From Streptomyces sp. NBC_01264 (lineage in GTDB: Bacteria > Actinomycetota > Actinomycetes > Streptomycetales > Streptomycetaceae): DNA of 64,000 nucleotides. The stretch lies in contig NZ_JAPEOX010000002.1 in assembly GCF_026340675.1 (NCBI RefSeq), forward strand, positions 1,860,001 to 1,924,000, in the 5' to 3' direction. The position numbers were made by a program, and so were the translations under genes. Positions 7,632 through 16,857 of the stretch are shown piece after piece. Below the pieces are notes generated by a model that was not told where the DNA came from, did not search any database, and worked only from the letters and a program-made list of their open reading frames with translations. Numbering within the stretch: the stretch's first letter is position 1; each line of letters begins with the position of its first letter.

Positions 7632-10253
7632 ATGGAGCGGGAAGCACGTCATCACCTGCGTGGTGTGGTGGAAGACGTCAGCGGGTGGCACAAGCTCGCG
7701 ATGGGGATCGTCCAGCAACGTGAGCCCGTCGAGACAGCGGCGGAGGACGCCGCCAGGCAGTTCCTCGGTCGAGTGGCTTCGCTCGGGACCACAACCACCA
7801 CTACATGGCGCGTATTGCAGGTCTCGCCGTCCGATGTCGACCTGGCGACCGCGCTGGCCTGCCGTCAGGCGCTTCCGGTGCTCACGGCCAACGCCCAGCA
7901 GGGCATCGACCAATTGACCGACGACGCCAGCCGGGCGCTGATGGCCGTCCGTGCACTCTTCGGTGCCCGCCGGATATTTTCGGGCAAGGGCCGCAAGGAC
8001 GAAGCGGGGCAGGCTGCGACCTACCTCGCATCCCTTCACGAGCGGGCTGCGAACACCGGACTCATCACCGAGATGGAAGGCCTGGCGGCATGGGACAGAA
8101 GGAGCGTCCCCGCAGTCGGGCCATCGGCCATCCTCGATGACACGGTCGGCTTCAGCCACCGCCTCGGCGCCCAAGCCGAACTCATCGGACGCCATGAACT
8201 GGACGCCGCCAAGACCGCGATCGGCTCGATCGATAGGGCCCTGAACCGCGAGGACAAGTTCAGAACGGCGGTCAACACCGCCGGCAATGCCGTCCGACAG
8301 ACCGAGGTGCGCAAGCTGGTCGCCGAGATGCCCGTCGAGCGGCTCAAGGAAGCAACCCACGGCCAACTACGCATCACGGCGCTGGTCGACGCCGGAATCA
8401 GGAACGTGCAGCAAGTCCTCGACCAGAAGTCACGGATTCGAACGCTCCCCGGGGTCGGTGAGACGACGGGCACCCGGATGATCGGCGCCGCGCAGACCAT
8501 CTGGCAGACCACGATGGACGAGATGCCAGTCCGCATCGACATCAAGAACCGATCCCAGGCCACCACGAAGCTCCTGAAGACAATGCAGGCCTGGGATGCG
8601 GCACGCTCGATCCGCAGCGCGACAGCGGACCTCGCCGCCGCTGACGCGGTACGACCACTCCTCCAGAGTCTTGATCCCCAGACCTCCCACGTCGTTCTCG
8701 TCCCCAAGGCCCGGACCGTAGCCGAGTTGCGTGCCGCGCTGGCGGCCGTCGAGCTCCGCGGGGCGGTGCTCGACAGTAGGGCTGGCGTCGCAGGCGGTGA
8801 TCCTTGGGAAGATTTCAGCGCCCGGCCGGCCGACTACTACGCGATGCTCGCAGAGCTCGGGTTCCTGGCCGACGACGCCGAGACGAGCCAAGGCGACCTG
8901 CCGGCCGAGATCGTCGAGGCGGTCAGGGAACTCAAGCTCGACGCCACCCACCTGAAGGCGTCCCTGCGCGGATACCAGTCATTCGGTGCACGCTTCGCAA
9001 TCGTGCAGCGGAAGGTCATCATCGGCGACGAGATGGGTCTGGGAAAGACGGTCGAGTCACTCGCCGTGCTCGCCCACTTGCGCGCCAAGGGCTCCTCCCA
9101 TTTCCTGGTCGTGTGCCCCGCCTCCGTCGTGACCAACTGGGTGCGCGAAGTCCAGGCGAAGTCCGATCTGCGCGCGTATCGCCTGCACGGGCCGGGGCGC
9201 GATGACGCGCTGAAGTCCTGGATCCGGAACGGAGGAGTCGCGGTCACCACCTACGACATCCTCGGTTGGCTGGAAGGCCGGATTCCCGAAAGTGCCGAAC
9301 CCGCATGCCTGGTGTTCGACGAAGCGCACTACATCAAGAATCCGGATGCCCAGCGAACCCGGCGCTCCACAGCCCTCATCCATACATCGGAGCGAGCGAT
9401 CCTCCTGACCGGCACCCCGCTGGAGAACCGGATCGAGGAATTCCGCAATCTCGTCGGCTACCTCAGGCCGGATCTGTCGATCAGTGCCTCGGAACTCGCT
9501 CCTCGCCAGTTCCGGAAGCAGGTGGCACCGGCCTACCTGCGGCGCAATCAGGAAGACGTCCTGACCGAGCTCCCGGAGCGGGTGGATGTCGACGAGTGGA
9601 TTCCGATGTCCAGCGCCGATGAGCAGCACTACCGAACGGCTGTCATCGAGGGCAACTTCATGGCCATGCGCCAGGCCGCGCTGCGCGCCGGCGCCAAGTC
9701 CGCGAAGATGCAGCGCCTCATCGACATCGTCCAGGAGGCAGAGGACAACGAGCGCAAGGTGCTGGTCTTCTCGTACTTCCGTGACGTCCTCGATGAGGTG
9801 GCGGCGATCCTTCCGGGGAAAGTGTTCGGGCCTCTTACCGGCTCCGTACCCGCCGCGAAGCGACAGAGCATGGTCGATGAGTTCTCCCAAGCCCACCACG
9901 GGGCCGTCCTCGTCGCCCAGATCGTGGCAGGCGGCGTCGGTCTGAACATTCAGGCGGCATCGGTCGTCGTGATCTGCGAGCCCCAGCTCAAGCCGACGAC
10001 CGAATGGCAAGCCATCGGCCGCTCCCACAGGATGGGGCAGCTGGAGTCGGTACAGGTACACCGCCTGCTCTCCGAAGAAGGCGTCGACCAGCGCATCGTC
10101 GAGATCCTGGCGCGCAAGAATCAACTCTTTGCGGAGTTCGCCCGCGTCTCCGAAACCGCCGACAGCGCCCCGGAGGCATACGACATCACGGACGCCGAGC
10201 TGGCACGGGAGATCGTGGCGGCCGAGCGCGAGCGCCTGCTCGCGGGCGGCTGA
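7632..10253 (+). CDS. SNF2-family DEAH helicase/translocase with helix-hairpin-helix
   Basis: Protein of 873 residues. The N-terminal ~440 residues are not recognised except for a helix-hairpin-helix-like LPGVGETTGTRM near 275-287, and are largely helical. The C-terminal half is a complete SNF2 motor: GDEMGLGKT (Lys472), DEAH at 563-566, LTGTPLEN, a second RecA lobe with KVLVFSYFRDV, and the arginine-finger motif AIGRSHRMGQ near 795. It should use ATP to translocate on or remodel duplex DNA. It is divergent from the deleted helicase gene with about 120 bases between them, and is flanked by a transposase relic, so it may be a surviving member of a defence or mobile cassette. No nuclease domain was identified. 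Confidence 0.85.
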   Translation: MEREARHHLRGVVEDVSGWHKLAMGIVQQREPVETAAEDAARQFLGRVASLGTTTTTTWRVLQVSPSDVDLATALACRQALPVLTANAQQGIDQLTDDASRALMAVRALFGARRIFSGKGRKDEAGQAATYLASLHERAANTGLITEMEGLAAWDRRSVPAVGPSAILDDTVGFSHRLGAQAELIGRHELDAAKTAIGSIDRALNREDKFRTAVNTAGNAVRQTEVRKLVAEMPVERLKEATHGQLRITALVDAGIRNVQQVLDQKSRIRTLPGVGETTGTRMIGAAQTIWQTTMDEMPVRIDIKNRSQATTKLLKTMQAWDAARSIRSATADLAAADAVRPLLQSLDPQTSHVVLVPKARTVAELRAALAAVELRGAVLDSRAGVAGGDPWEDFSARPADYYAMLAELGFLADDAETSQGDLPAEIVEAVRELKLDATHLKASLRGYQSFGARFAIVQRKVIIGDEMGLGKTVESLAVLAHLRAKGSSHFLVVCPASVVTNWVREVQAKSDLRAYRLHGPGRDDALKSWIRNGGVAVTTYDILGWLEGRIPESAEPACLVFDEAHYIKNPDAQRTRRSTALIHTSERAILLTGTPLENRIEEFRNLVGYLRPDLSISASELAPRQFRKQVAPAYLRRNQEDVLTELPERVDVDEWIPMSSADEQHYRTAVIEGNFMAMRQAALRAGAKSAKMQRLIDIVQEAEDNERKVLVFSYFRDVLDEVAAILPGKVFGPLTGSVPAAKRQSMVDEFSQAHHGAVLVAQIVAGGVGLNIQAASVVVICEPQLKPTTEWQAIGRSHRMGQLESVQVHRLLSEEGVDQRIVEILARKNQLFAEFARVSETADSAPEAYDITDAELAREIVAAERERLLAGG

Positions 10254-10348
10254 CGGGCGCCACACCCCCCAACTCCTACCCGGAAGGCCGCCACGAGCTG
10301 CGACGTGCTGCGGCACGGTGTGCGGGGCCCGCCGGATCTCGACCGACG

Positions 10349-10750
10349 GCGCTCTTCGGGATCTCCCCGGTCTCCGTCTACCGGGTGATCAACAGGCTCG
10401 GCCCGCTGCTCGCGCTGGAGCCCGCACCGCGGCCGGTAGCCGACGCGGACCGGTTGTGGATGGTGGACGGCACCCTGATCCAGGTCCGCGACCGCACCGT
10501 GGCCGCCTCGTCCCGCAACTACCGTTTCTCGGCGAACGTGCAGGTCATCATCGACGCGGACACCCGCCTGGTCATCGCGAGCGCACGGCCGGCACCGGGC
10601 AACAAGGCCGAGGCCCACGTCTGGCGCGAGTCGGACCTGCCGGCCGCGGCAGCCGGGACGACGGTCATCGCGGACGGCGCCTACCTGGGCACCGGGCTGA
10701 TCGTCCCGCACCGCAGACGAGCGCGCAGGGTCACACGACCCGCGCGCTGA
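10349..10750 (+). pseudogene. IS5-type transposase, truncated remnant
   Basis: The frame encodes the middle of an IS5-family DDE transposase: SPVSVYRVINRLGPLL, the first catalytic Asp in MVDGTLIQVRDR, NYRFSANVQVIIDADTRL, and the second Asp in VIADGAYLGTGLIVPHR. The N-terminal DNA-binding part is missing or scrambled, and the frame ends after RARRVTRPAR before the C-terminal Glu region, so the enzyme is dead. No terminal inverted repeats could be matched by eye. It marks the right border of the helicase island and lies just beyond the 3' end of the toxin operon on the other strand. Confidence 0.8.
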
Positions 10751-10795
10751 GGTGACGCGGAGGCGGGCCGGACGCGTCCACTGCCCGGCCGGCCT

Positions 10796-11554
10796 TCACC
10801 GGTTCCCGTAGTCCGTGACCAAGTCGGCGATCTTCACGGTCAGGGCATCGATGCGGTGGCGGTCCTCGCGCTGGACACGCAGCCGGTGGTGGAGATCCCG
10901 GAGGGTGGCCAGGGCGGCCGGGTCGCGGCGCCTCACCTCGTCGAGGAGGGGCGTGGTGAGGAGGTCCAGGCATTCGGTGAACAGGAGGCGGGTGGCCGCG
11001 GCGGGGGGAGTCGGGGTGGGGGCGGTGAAGCCGGTGGTCAGGTAGCGCACGGGGTCCTTGAGGCTCCACCCGACGACGGTTCCGTGCTGGACCAGGAGCG
11101 CCACGCCGGGCGCGATGCCGATCCGGGCCTCCAGCGGGTCGTCCAGGACGTCGAGATCGCGCAGACACGTCAGTTCGCCGTCCGCGGGTGCGCGGCACAG
11201 CTCCGTGGTCACCTCCAGATGGAAGTCCCGGGCCTCGTCCGCGCGCAGACCACCCGGGCGGACGACAGGTGTGCCGGGAACGCGCGCCCAATCATCGGCA
11301 TCGGTGTCTCCGACGGCGATCTGGAACTCGGCGCCGACCAGGTTCCGGCTGGCCGGATCGAAGTGGAGTTCGTCGGGCGTGTCCCACAGATACGGGTGGC
11401 TCCCGAAGGTGTCCAGGAGGAACCGGCCGCGTTCCTCCACGTTCGCGTACGTCGTGACGGACACCTTGAGGTCCCAGAAGTCGAAACGCGGGGTGATGCT
11501 CAGCGGCTCACCCGTCACCGTCGCGGTCCAGTCGTCACCGATGGTGAGTTTCAT
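10796..11554 (-). CDS. candidate immunity protein for the Rhs toxin
   Basis: Protein of 252 residues, acidic and apparently cytoplasmic, with no signal peptide or membrane segment. It has no family I recognise. The N-terminal half is beta-rich (KLTIGDDWTATVTGEPLSI, KVSVTTYANVEERGRFLL), and the C-terminal ~70 residues are helical with many Arg and Leu. It begins 12 bases after the stop of the Rhs gene on the same strand. This is the standard place for the protein that neutralises a polymorphic toxin, and is the main basis for the call. At 252 residues it is longer than many immunity proteins, so a second role is possible. Confidence 0.55.
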   Translation of the reverse strand: MKLTIGDDWTATVTGEPLSITPRFDFWDLKVSVTTYANVEERGRFLLDTFGSHPYLWDTPDELHFDPASRNLVGAEFQIAVGDTDADDWARVPGTPVVRPGGLRADEARDFHLEVTTELCRAPADGELTCLRDLDVLDDPLEARIGIAPGVALLVQHGTVVGWSLKDPVRYLTTGFTAPTPTPPAAATRLLFTECLDLLTTPLLDEVRRRDPAALATLRDLHHRLRVQREDRHRIDALTVKIADLVTDYGNR

Positions 11555-11566
11555 GTGCGTGCCACC

Positions 11567-14500
11567 TCATCTGACCTGCTCTGCGGGAGCCATGTAGCCG
11601 TTCTTGGCAGGAATCCTGCCTTCCACCACGTCGGTGTGTGTAATCGGTGCACCGGGGTCGCCGGGGGAGCCGCCCAGCGCCTCGAAGCCAGAGGGCCCCT
11701 TGATGCCGGACGAACCGTAGGCCGTGATGACATTGCCCGGCGCGGTGTTGTCGGCACGGACCACAACGATGTCCTCGCCCTGACGGAAGATCAATTTTCC
11801 GGTGCCCGCCGTCGAGTAGTACACCGAGTCCGGGTTCTTGAGGATCTTCAGGACCATGTCCTCGGTGAAACCGTGGTCGTGCGCGTGGTAGTTGCCCGCC
11901 TTCTTCATCCCGCCTTCCTGCGCCCTCTCGATGACGTCGTCGATGGCCTTGAGCGCGACGTCTTTGGCCTTCTGAGCCTTCTCCTCCTTCGTGTACTTGG
12001 GCATGAGGCCCAGCGGGTCGCACGCGCTGTTCGGGTTGGACACGTAGGCGACGGGGTTCGGCGCGGGAGCCAGCCCCAAGGGGTCCGGGGAGGCGTAGCG
12101 GCCGGTTTCGGGGTCGTAGTGGCGGAAGAGGTTGTAGTGGAGGCCGGTCTCGGGGTCGTAGTACTGGCCCGGGAAGCGGAGCGGGGTGTAGGTGCTGCTG
12201 TCACGAGCCCAGGCGGTGGTGCCCCACAGGGTGGACCGGGAGCGCCACGCGATGTCGCCGGACTCGTCGATCAGCTCGGTGGGGGTGCCGATGAGGTCGG
12301 TGGCGATGGCGAAGAAGCGGCGGTCGATCTCGCGTTGGCGGTCGTCGGCCGTGAGGATGCGCTCGGTCTGGGCCAGCGGGACGTCGCCGCGGTGGTCCCA
12401 GGTGAGGGCGACCGCGTTCGGCTGGTCCGGCTGGTGGGTGGTCTGTTCACACAGGGTCAGGCCGTCCCAGGTGAACAGGACCTCCTCGACGACGGTCACG
12501 CCGTCGGCTGCCATGCGCTGCTTCGCGGTGCGGCGGCCGAGCGGGTCGTAGCGGTAGCTCCAGCGGGTCCCGTCAGGGGTGGTCACGCCCGTGAGGCGGT
12601 TCTCCGGGTCCCACGTGTAGCGCCAGTTGTCGGGCTTCCGGGAGAGGCGGGTCTTCTGCCGCAGGGTGACCCGCCCGAGGGCGTCGTGTTCGAAGCGGAC
12701 GTCGCCGGCGCGGGTGATGCCGGTGCCGGCGTAGGCCCGCGGTCCGGTGGCTTCGCCGCCGGGGTGGCCGGAGGGCCAGGACGCCGAGGTCTGGTTGCCC
12801 GCGGTGTCGTAGGCGTAGCGCTCGGTCCAGCCCTGGGCGTGGACGGCGGTGACCCGGCCCGCCCGGTCGAGGTCGAAGGTACGGGTACCCGTCAGCCGGT
12901 CCGCGAGGGACATCAGGTGACCATCGGCGCGGTAGGTGTAGGCGCGACTGTTGACCGCGCGCCCCGCCGCGGTGATGTGCTGTTCGGAGAGTCGGCCTGC
13001 CTCGTCCCAGGCCGAGGTCATGGTGATCGCGTCGCCGAAGGCCCGGGCCAGTTCGCGACCGGCGGCGTCGTGCGTGAACTCGACGCGGTGGCCGCCGGTG
13101 GTGAGCCGGTGGGGCTGTCCGTCGGAGCCGTAGGCGTAGGAGGTGACGTGCCCGGTGGGTGTGGTGCGGCGCGTACGGCGGCCCGTGGCGTCGTAGGCGT
13201 AGCTGATGGGACGGCCGTCCACCAGCTCGGTCTTGGTGCGTCCGCATCGGTCGTACTGGTAACGCAGTGCCCCGTCGGGTCCGGCCGCTTCCAGCAGGCG
13301 TCCGGCCCTGTCGTAGGTGTAGTAGGTCGTCCGGCCGTCGACGTCCTTGCGGACCGCCTGGCCGAGCCGGTCGCGTTCGAACGCGATGGTCCCGCCGAGC
13401 GCGTCGACACGGGCGGCCAGCCGGCCCGCGGCGTCCAGCCGGTAGGTGAGGGTGCGGCCGTCGAAGTCGGTCTCGGAGACGATGTTGTCGGCGGCGTCGT
13501 ACGTGTACGTCCAGGTCAGCCCGTGCGGATTGGTGACGCGGGTGAGGCGCAGCGCGGAGTCGTGCTCGAACTCGTAGCGTGCGCCGTCGGGTCCGGTGCG
13601 GGCGACCGGGAGGTCGCAGTGGGTGTACTCGAAGCGGGTCACCCCGCCGGACGCGTCGGTACGGGAGAGCAGGTTTCCCTCGCCGTCGTACGTCCACGTC
13701 TCCGTGGCGCCTTCGGGGCCGGTGCGCCGGGCGAGCTGCCCGTCGGCATCCCATTCCAGGCGGGTGACACCGCCCATCGGATCGGTGATGCGGACCGGCC
13801 TGCCGAGGGCGTCCCGCTCCGTCCGGGTCACCGATCCGTCCGGCGCGGTCACCTCCACGGACAGCCCGGCCGCGTCGCAGACCACATGGGTCGTGGCGCC
13901 CTCGGCGTCGGTGAGCGAGGTGAGGCGGGCGCCGTGGTCGTAGGTGTAGCGGGTGGTGGCGCCGGCCGGGTCGATGACCGCCGTGCAGTTGCCGCGTTCG
14001 TCGTACTCGTGGAGCATGCGCGCGCCGTCCGGCCCGAAGACTTCCGCGGGCAAGCCGAACGGGCCGCGCACGGTGTGCAGTTCGCTGCCGTCGGGGCGGA
14101 TCGCGCGGATGACGCGGCCCTCCTCGTCGTACGAGAAGACGGTCGTGAGGCCCAGCGGATCTGTGCGGGTCAGGAGGTTGCCGCGCGGGTCGTAGGTGAA
14201 GTGGGTGCTGTGGCCGAGGGGGTCGGTGACGGCCAGGACCTTGCGGCCGGGCCCGAACAGGTGGCGGGTGGTGTTGCCGTCGGGGGTGGTGACCGTCGTG
14301 GTGTGGTGACCCGTCCGCGGGTCCGGCTCGCCGTACGACAGGGCGATCTGGATGTGGCCGGCCTCGCCGCCCTCCGCCACGACGCGATCCAGGTCGTCGT
14401 AGACATAGTCGTAGCGGCTTCCGTTGGAGTCGATCCAGGCGGTGACGCGGCGACGGTCGTCGTACACGAAGGCGGTGGTGGCGCCCGAAGGCTTGGTGAC

Positions 14501-16294
14501 CGCTATGAGGTTGCCGTCCTCGTAGCCGTAGCCCATCAGGGGCAGGTCCGTGCCACCCTCGCCCGCACCGGCCAGGGACAAGGAGGTGACCAGGCCGTCG
14601 ATGACGGACAGGTTCAGCTGGTGGCCCGCCGAGTGGACCAGGGCCGACGGCAGGCCGTCCTCGTCCCTCTCGACGGTGACGCGGTGGCCGTTGCGTTCGG
14701 AGATGCCCGACAGCCAGGCTTCGCCGTCGCCCCCCGGTTCGCCCCCGGCCGGGGCGGCGAAGTGGAAGACCAGACCGCTGTCCGGCTCGGTGACCGTGTA
14801 GTCGCCGTCCGCGTCGCGGGTGAGCAGCGTACGGGTCCCACCGCCTTCGGGGCCGGTGGGTAGGCCCGGGGCGGCGTGCGGGTACGCGATGAGCAGCCCG
14901 GTGGCGGTGACGTGGACGACCCCGACCGGGTCGATCTCCAACCGTTCGTCAACGGTGGACGTCCAGGCGGGCCCCATGAAGCGGCCGACCGTGCAGCCGG
15001 ATTCGGTGCGGCGGGTGAAGACCAGCGGCAGGATGCCGGGCAGGGCGACGTCCGTCTGGGGGAGGAACATCCGGCCCGTGGAGAGGTCCACCGGGTCACC
15101 GTCCACGTCGCGGTCCGGGTCCGGGGTCTTGTGGGCGTCGCCCGGGGCATCGGAGAGCGTCTGGCGCCCCGGGCCCTTGAGGTCGTCGAGGTGTTTGGCG
15201 GTCGAGCCGATCTTCTTCAACGAGCCCAGGCCCTTGGAGCCGACGAGCTCCGGGATCATCTTGCCGAAGCCCTCGGAGGGGTCCTTCATGAACTCGTCGA
15301 GCATCTGCTTGCCCGCGCCCATGGGGTCGTTGGCCATGGTGACCAGGCCCGCCGCCGTCGAGTTCAGGTTCGTCACGTACTCGGCGGGGTGGGTCAGGTT
15401 GTACGGGTCCATCGGGTTCAGCGCACGGGCGAAGTTCACGATCCCGGCCGTGCCCTTGATGACACCGCCCGTCAGGTGCGTCTTCGCAAGGTCCAGGTAG
15501 TCCATGCCGTCGCCGAGCTGCTGCGCGTACGAGGGCTTCGGCGGAGCCGCGTCCCGCGCCGCCCGCACCGCCGTACGCACCGTCTCGGCGACGTCGTTGC
15601 GCTGCTTGCGAGCCGTGTCCAGCTTGTCCTGCGCGGCCGTCGCGATCGCGGCCCCCGGATCGGTGAAGTTCTCCGAGGGGCGGGGCGGCAGCGGATCCTG
15701 CTTCGCCTTCAGCGCGTCGTTATAGGTACCGACCAGCTTGTTGTGGGCGTTGCGGGCATCGGTGGAGACCTTCTTCGCCCGGTTGTACTCCTCCAGCGCC
15801 TCCTTGGCCTGCCCCTGCGCCCACTCCACCGTCTCCGCGAACCGGCCCATCGCGTCGGCGGCCTTCCCGAAGGCCTCCGCCGCCTTGAACCAGCGCGGCG
15901 GCTCCTTCGCCACCGACTCCCGGAACGAATCGGCCGTCCTGCCCTTCAGGCCGTCCGGCTCCCCCATCCCCTTCAGCCCGTTGCCGACCTTGTCGAAGGA
16001 CGCCTTGAAGTCGTTCAGGTGGGAGACCTGCGCGCGCATCTTCGACACACTGCCGTAGACCAGCCTGTTCGGATCCTCCGTCTGACCCAGCTCCAACTCC
16101 GCTACATCAGCGCCCAGCCGGTTGGCGGCCGAGCGGCTCTTGTCACGGATCCAGTCCCCCGCGCCGTCCAGCCCGACGTCCTCGGCGAAGTCCGCCGTCT
16201 TGTCACCGGCCCACTCGACCGCGTCACCGACCTTCTCCGCACCCTTCTCGACGCCGTCCTCGATGACGTCAGGAACGAAATCCCGCCAGCCCAT
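11567..16294 (-). CDS. Rhs/YD-repeat polymorphic toxin
   Basis: Protein of 1575 residues. An N-terminal helical region (about 1-400) rich in charged and coiled-coil sequence (QAKEALEEYNRAKK) resembles actinobacterial WXG/LXG-type leaders. A pre-repeat beta domain (DPVDLSTGRMFLPQTDVALP) is followed by more than 20 YD repeats such as YTYDAADNIVSE and YRYDPLGRRTAK. The Rhs core ends at RYASPDPLGL and DPLGLMPKY. The last ~145 residues (11567-12004) form a separate toxin-like domain. Rhs shells encapsulate a C-terminal toxin that is released into competitors. The start has an ATGA overlap with the upstream gene. No secretion signal is seen, so export probably depends on the leader and the partner genes upstream. 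Confidence 0.88.
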   Translation of the reverse strand: MGWRDFVPDVIEDGVEKGAEKVGDAVEWAGDKTADFAEDVGLDGAGDWIRDKSRSAANRLGADVAELELGQTEDPNRLVYGSVSKMRAQVSHLNDFKASFDKVGNGLKGMGEPDGLKGRTADSFRESVAKEPPRWFKAAEAFGKAADAMGRFAETVEWAQGQAKEALEEYNRAKKVSTDARNAHNKLVGTYNDALKAKQDPLPPRPSENFTDPGAAIATAAQDKLDTARKQRNDVAETVRTAVRAARDAAPPKPSYAQQLGDGMDYLDLAKTHLTGGVIKGTAGIVNFARALNPMDPYNLTHPAEYVTNLNSTAAGLVTMANDPMGAGKQMLDEFMKDPSEGFGKMIPELVGSKGLGSLKKIGSTAKHLDDLKGPGRQTLSDAPGDAHKTPDPDRDVDGDPVDLSTGRMFLPQTDVALPGILPLVFTRRTESGCTVGRFMGPAWTSTVDERLEIDPVGVVHVTATGLLIAYPHAAPGLPTGPEGGGTRTLLTRDADGDYTVTEPDSGLVFHFAAPAGGEPGGDGEAWLSGISERNGHRVTVERDEDGLPSALVHSAGHQLNLSVIDGLVTSLSLAGAGEGGTDLPLMGYGYEDGNLIAVTKPSGATTAFVYDDRRRVTAWIDSNGSRYDYVYDDLDRVVAEGGEAGHIQIALSYGEPDPRTGHHTTTVTTPDGNTTRHLFGPGRKVLAVTDPLGHSTHFTYDPRGNLLTRTDPLGLTTVFSYDEEGRVIRAIRPDGSELHTVRGPFGLPAEVFGPDGARMLHEYDERGNCTAVIDPAGATTRYTYDHGARLTSLTDAEGATTHVVCDAAGLSVEVTAPDGSVTRTERDALGRPVRITDPMGGVTRLEWDADGQLARRTGPEGATETWTYDGEGNLLSRTDASGGVTRFEYTHCDLPVARTGPDGARYEFEHDSALRLTRVTNPHGLTWTYTYDAADNIVSETDFDGRTLTYRLDAAGRLAARVDALGGTIAFERDRLGQAVRKDVDGRTTYYTYDRAGRLLEAAGPDGALRYQYDRCGRTKTELVDGRPISYAYDATGRRTRRTTPTGHVTSYAYGSDGQPHRLTTGGHRVEFTHDAAGRELARAFGDAITMTSAWDEAGRLSEQHITAAGRAVNSRAYTYRADGHLMSLADRLTGTRTFDLDRAGRVTAVHAQGWTERYAYDTAGNQTSASWPSGHPGGEATGPRAYAGTGITRAGDVRFEHDALGRVTLRQKTRLSRKPDNWRYTWDPENRLTGVTTPDGTRWSYRYDPLGRRTAKQRMAADGVTVVEEVLFTWDGLTLCEQTTHQPDQPNAVALTWDHRGDVPLAQTERILTADDRQREIDRRFFAIATDLIGTPTELIDESGDIAWRSRSTLWGTTAWARDSSTYTPLRFPGQYYDPETGLHYNLFRHYDPETGRYASPDPLGLAPAPNPVAYVSNPNSACDPLGLMPKYTKEEKAQKAKDVALKAIDDVIERAQEGGMKKAGNYHAHDHGFTEDMVLKILKNPDSVYYSTAGTGKLIFRQGEDIVVVRADNTAPGNVITAYGSSGIKGPSGFEALGGSPGDPGAPITHTDVVEGRIPAKNGYMAPAEQVR

Positions 16295-16857
16295 CAGCGA
16301 CCGCCCCCGTCACGCTTCGCCTGCTCCAGCAGGTCGTTGATCGAACCGATCTTCCCGTTGGACTTCAGCTCCTCCCCCGTGTCCGACCAGGTCTGCCGGA
16401 TCTGCTCGTTGCCCTTCTCGAAGGACTCCGCGCTGTAATCGGGCTTGTAGGCGTCCGCGGAGAAGATCTCGCCCCACGGCTTCTTCTCGATCTCGTCCTC
16501 ACTGGCGTGCGGATTGCCGTACGCCGCGTTCGCGACCACCCGGAACGTGCCGTGGAGGTACTGCTCCTCCTCCCACACCGTCCCCGCCGCGATCCCCAAC
16601 GACCGGGCGAGGGTGCTCGCGTCCTGCACCAGACTCCGCACGCCCCACTCCCAGCGCTCGCAGAAATCCTCGAAGTCGGTGGCGAGACCCGGATGCCCGG
16701 TCTCCATCCCCGTCATCGACAGGTTCTCGAAACCCGCCCCCATGGAGGCGCCGGCCGCGTCCCCGGACTCGCGCAGCTCCCCGATCGCCGCCCGCAGGCC
16801 GTCCTGGATGTTCTTGACCGCCGCCGGCGAGACCTCGAGGTCACCGTCCCCCGCCAT
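16294..16857 (-). CDS. W-rich helical protein, Rhs partner (WXG-like)
   Basis: Protein of 187 residues, mainly helical, with a Trp-containing turn (CERWEWGVRSLVQDAS) in the middle of the N-terminal domain and a second half containing YGNPHASEDEIEKKPWGEI. The size and layout recall WXG100/ESX-associated helical proteins, though no strict WXG motif is present. The stop overlaps the Rhs start and its own start overlaps the preceding stop, so three genes are translationally coupled. It probably helps fold, chaperone or export the large Rhs protein. The assignment rests on context more than on sequence match. Confidence 0.6.
   Translation of the reverse strand: MAGDGDLEVSPAAVKNIQDGLRAAIGELRESGDAAGASMGAGFENLSMTGMETGHPGLATDFEDFCERWEWGVRSLVQDASTLARSLGIAAGTVWEEEQYLHGTFRVVANAAYGNPHASEDEIEKKPWGEIFSADAYKPDYSAESFEKGNEQIRQTWSDTGEELKSNGKIGSINDLLEQAKRDGGGR

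Noticed and set aside
6036..10253. Complete DISARM system
   Set aside because: No drmA, drmB, drmC or methyltransferase gene is present within the window; only helicase-like genes are seen.
10856..14863. 1335-residue open frame on the plus strand, antisense to the Rhs gene
   Set aside because: It is an artefact of high GC and the periodic YD repeats. It has no domain or ribosome site, and the minus strand is clearly coding.
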